The position numbers were made by a program, and so were the translations under genes. A DNA stretch of 64,000 nt, from NCBI RefSeq assembly GCF_022288725.1, contig NZ_JAKNTA010000021.1, positions 1 through 64,000 on the forward strand. The letters run 5' to 3'. Shown here piece after piece: positions 61,946-64,000 of the stretch. Under the pieces are notes generated by a model, which saw nothing but the letters and a program-made list of their open reading frames with translations, was not told the DNA's origin and searched no databases. Every line of letters starts with the position of its first letter. Position 1 is the first letter of the stretch. The stretch comes from Kitasatospora sp. A2-31. GTDB taxonomy: Bacteria > Actinomycetota > Actinomycetes > Streptomycetales > Streptomycetaceae.

Positions 61946-64000
61946 TCAGCCGGCGTAGACGTCCTCGACGTAGCGGCCCTCGGCCATCAGGCGCTGCAGC
62001 CAGGCCCGGCCGTCCGCCTCGCCCGCACCCGGTGTGCGGTCGCGGTAGAGGGTCTCCAGGGCCGCGCGGACACCGGGCGCCATCCGGGCGCCGTCGCCGC
62101 AGACGTAGACTCCGGCGCCGGCCTCCAGCAGGGACCACACCTCGTCGGCCTCCGCCGCGACGCGGTCCTGGACGAAGCGCCGCCCCCCGACGGGGGCCTC
62201 GCTGAAGGCCGGGCGCAGGGACACCGCACCGGCCCGCTCGGCCGCCCGCAGTTCCTCGGCGTGCAGGTAGTCCGCGTCCGGCGCGTCGCAGCCGAAGTAG
62301 AGCAGTGCGGTGGCCAGTCGGGCGCCGCCGGCGAGCAGCGCGCGCCGGTCGGCGACGGCACCGCGGAAGGGGGCCAGACCGGTACCGGCGGCGACCATGA
62401 TGACCGGGGTGGTGGCGCTGTGGTCGATCCGGAACGCCTCGCGGCAGGGCTGGAGCCGGGCGAGCACGGTGTCCCCGGGGCGCAGACCGCTCAGGTAGCC
62501 GGAACCGGTGCCCCGGTAGGTGCCTTGGCCCGACCGGGCCGGCCCCTGGAGGAGGGAGACCATCAGGTCGACGTGGCCCGGGTCGGCGGCCGGCGAGGAG
62601 GAGACGGAGTAGTGCCGGGGGCGGCGGACCGGGAGCAGTTCGAGGAGGGCGGGCCAGGTCAGGGCCCCGCTCCGGAGCGCCGGGTGGTCCTCGACCAGGT
62701 CGAGGAGGGTGCGCGGGTCGGCCGGTGCGTCCGGGCCGCCCGCCGACCGCGCGTCGGCGAGAGCGCGCAGGGCCGCCTGCTCCGGCGGGCAGGGGTTGAG
62801 GGCGGCCAGCGCGGCGAGCTGGGCGGCGGTCGGCCGGTCCTGCAGCTCGACGTGGTGGGTGAGCAGTTCCCGGACGGTGAGCGGCCGGTCCACGGCGAGG
62901 CCGTCCCGGCGCGGCCGGGTCGGGGTGATGCCCAGCACCGCGTCGAGGTCGAGATGCAGCACCTTGGCCGCGCGTTCGACCAGCTCCTGGTCGTTGGCCG
63001 GGAGCACGACGAGGTGGTCGCCGGTGCGGTAGGCGGTGCCCTCCGGCAGGCGGAGGCGCACGTGGCGCTTGATCCTGAGGTAGTCCGGGCGGCTGAGGTG
63101 ACCGGTCGCGGTGACGGTCATCGGGGTCAGGCCGTGGCGCGTGGCCAGCGCGTCGAGGGAGGTGCCGGTGAGCTCGGTGACGGTGTAGCCGGGGGTGCCG
63201 TGCGCGGTGCCGTGCGCGTTCCCGGCGGCGTCCCCGTGCGCGTTCCCGGCCGCGGGCGTGGCGCCGGCTTCCGGGTCGCCGTGGTGGTGCAGCAGCGCGG
63301 TGCGGAGCGCCGCCGTGAAGGCGTCCACGGCGCCGGTGAGCTCGCCGGAGGCGTCGGCCTCGCCGCGCGGCAGCAGCCGGGTGGCGCCGAGGGCGGCGAG
63401 GCGGTCGTCGACGAGGGTGGGGACGCGCTGGTAGGTGGCCGTCCAGTTGCGGTCGCCGACGCCGAGGACGGCGTAGCGGACGCCGTCCGCACTGCCGGGC
63501 CCGGCCTGCTCCAGCCACCGGACGAACGCGGCAGCGTCGTCGGTGGGCTGACCGTTGTAGGAGGCGGCGACGATGACCACCGGCCGGTCGGTCGGGAGCT
63601 TGCCGGCGCAGGCGTCGAGCGGGGCGACGACGGTGTCGCAGCCTAGTTCGGCGGCGGCGTCCCCGAGTCGGGCGGCGAACTCGCGGCAGGTGCCGTAGTT
63701 GGAGCCGTGCAGGAGCAGCACCCCGGTGCCCGGGTGGACCCGGGTCGGCCCCGTGTGCCCGGCAGGCCCCTGCCGTCCGCCGACGCTGCCCTGCGGGTCC
63801 TGCGAGTCCTGCGTGCCCTGGGTGCCGTGGGTGCCCTGGGTGCCGTTGCCGTCCACGCCGTGCGCCGGGGCTCCGGCGCGCAGCGCGGCACGGTTCGCCG
63901 CCCGGTCGGACGGGGTCCGCGGGACGATGGTGAGCGTGAACGCGTCCGGCTTGATGGTCAGGCTCTGTTTGACGGTCAGCCGGTAGTCGGCGTGATCGAC
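61946..64000 (-). CDS. CYP102-type self-sufficient P450 (P450-reductase fusion), C-terminal part
   Basis: The gene continues beyond the right edge; 684 residues are visible. The first visible residues (VDHADYRLTVKQSLTIKPD, then FTLTIVPR) match the end of the heme domain of CYP102 enzymes (P450 BM3 type). After an expanded linker comes an FMN-flavodoxin domain (LLLHGSNYGTCREFAARL, VIVAASYNGQPTDDAAAFV, GVGDRNWTATYQRVP, RGEADASGE), then FAD and NADPH domains (YRTGDHLVVLP, RHYSVSSSPA, GTGLAPFRG, GVYVCGDGARMAP). It is thus a one-protein fatty-acid-type hydroxylase. It is convergent with the decarboxylase gene; no known direct link. Confidence 0.93.
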   Translation of the reverse strand, partial: VDHADYRLTVKQSLTIKPDAFTLTIVPRTPSDRAANRAALRAGAPAHGVDGNGTQGTHGTQGTQDSQDPQGSVGGRQGPAGHTGPTRVHPGTGVLLLHGSNYGTCREFAARLGDAAAELGCDTVVAPLDACAGKLPTDRPVVIVAASYNGQPTDDAAAFVRWLEQAGPGSADGVRYAVLGVGDRNWTATYQRVPTLVDDRLAALGATRLLPRGEADASGELTGAVDAFTAALRTALLHHHGDPEAGATPAAGNAHGDAAGNAHGTAHGTPGYTVTELTGTSLDALATRHGLTPMTVTATGHLSRPDYLRIKRHVRLRLPEGTAYRTGDHLVVLPANDQELVERAAKVLHLDLDAVLGITPTRPRRDGLAVDRPLTVRELLTHHVELQDRPTAAQLAALAALNPCPPEQAALRALADARSAGGPDAPADPRTLLDLVEDHPALRSGALTWPALLELLPVRRPRHYSVSSSPAADPGHVDLMVSLLQGPARSGQGTYRGTGSGYLSGLRPGDTVLARLQPCREAFRIDHSATTPVIMVAAGTGLAPFRGAVADRRALLAGGARLATALLYFGCDAPDADYLHAEELRAAERAGAVSLRPAFSEAPVGGRRFVQDRVAAEADEVWSLLEAGAGVYVCGDGARMAPGVRAALETLYRDRTPGAGEADGRAWLQRLMAEGRYVEDVYAG
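63793..63852. repeat. 9-bp repeats in the CYP102 inter-domain linker
   Basis: Units such as GTGCCCTGG/GTGCCGTGG encode repeated GTQ/GTH triplets (GTQGTHGTQGTQ) between the heme and reductase parts. The repeat lengthens a linker that in P450 BM3 is short. Confidence 0.8.

Overview
The base composition (very high GC, with third codon positions almost always G or C), the many GTG starts, and the gene families (BxlR/BxlEFGA xylo-oligosaccharide uptake, a CebR repressor with textbook CebR boxes, CBM2/CBM13 plant cell wall hydrolases, a LAL-type LuxR regulator, MmyB-like XRE) all point to a Streptomycetaceae chromosome (Streptomyces, Kitasatospora or a close relative). The window looks like accessory chromosome. 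I found no rRNA, tRNA, CRISPR array, IS element or phage gene.

Region 1 (1-19.9 kb) is a lignocellulose locus. It starts with the N-terminal part of a YtfQ-like sugar-binding lipoprotein and a CE1 esterase with a CBM13 domain. A complete bxlEFGA operon (xylo-oligosaccharide ABC importer plus GH3 beta-xylosidase) is divergent from its LacI-type repressor gene bxlR. Next come a GH10 xylanase translationally coupled to a GH62 arabinofuranosidase, a decayed CE1 esterase pseudogene, a CBM2-GH5 endoglucanase with a CBM2-GH6 cellobiohydrolase, then cebR and a divergent GH1 beta-glucosidase (bglC-like). Three exact 14-bp CebR boxes, one imperfect CebR box, BxlR-type GAAA/TTTC elements and two related LacI-type TTGTTARCGCTMACA operators lie between them, so cellulose, xylan and probably arabinose responses can be read directly from the DNA. 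The cebEFG cellobiose importer normally found between cebR and bglC is absent here.

Region 2 (19.9-33.6 kb): a small RelE/ParE-like protein and an XRE regulator; then a leftward set that looks like a small-molecule pathway (alpha-oxoamine synthase, acyl-CoA carboxylase beta and alpha subunits, ATP-grasp ligase, MFS exporter; three of the four junctions overlap); then a membrane protein, an FAD oxidoreductase, a hypothetical protein and an I66-type protease inhibitor.

Region 3 (33.8-41.9 kb) is a putative class II lanthipeptide locus. A short Cys/Ser/Thr-rich precursor candidate lies on the minus strand (34580-34726), facing away from a LanM whose dehydratase domain looks intact but whose cyclase domain has lost all three zinc ligands. 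A 71-aa hydrophobic peptide gene and a LAL regulator follow.

Region 4 (42-56.1 kb) is mixed metabolism: F420-dependent nitroreductase-like protein, cupin, secreted M64 metallopeptidase, LtrA, a MocR regulator divergent from a DUF885-LysE pair, lysA, S51 peptidase, secreted MINPP-like phosphatase, methyltransferase and an EamA transporter.

Region 5 (56.3-64 kb): a three-gene operon (DyP-type peroxidase, L-glutamate-oxidase-like flavoenzyme, TPP-dependent 2-keto-acid decarboxylase) with a promoter and operator in front, convergent with a CYP102 (P450-reductase fusion) gene that runs off the window end.

Short tandem repeats (9-36 bp units, mostly multiples of three) recur between and inside genes throughout the window.
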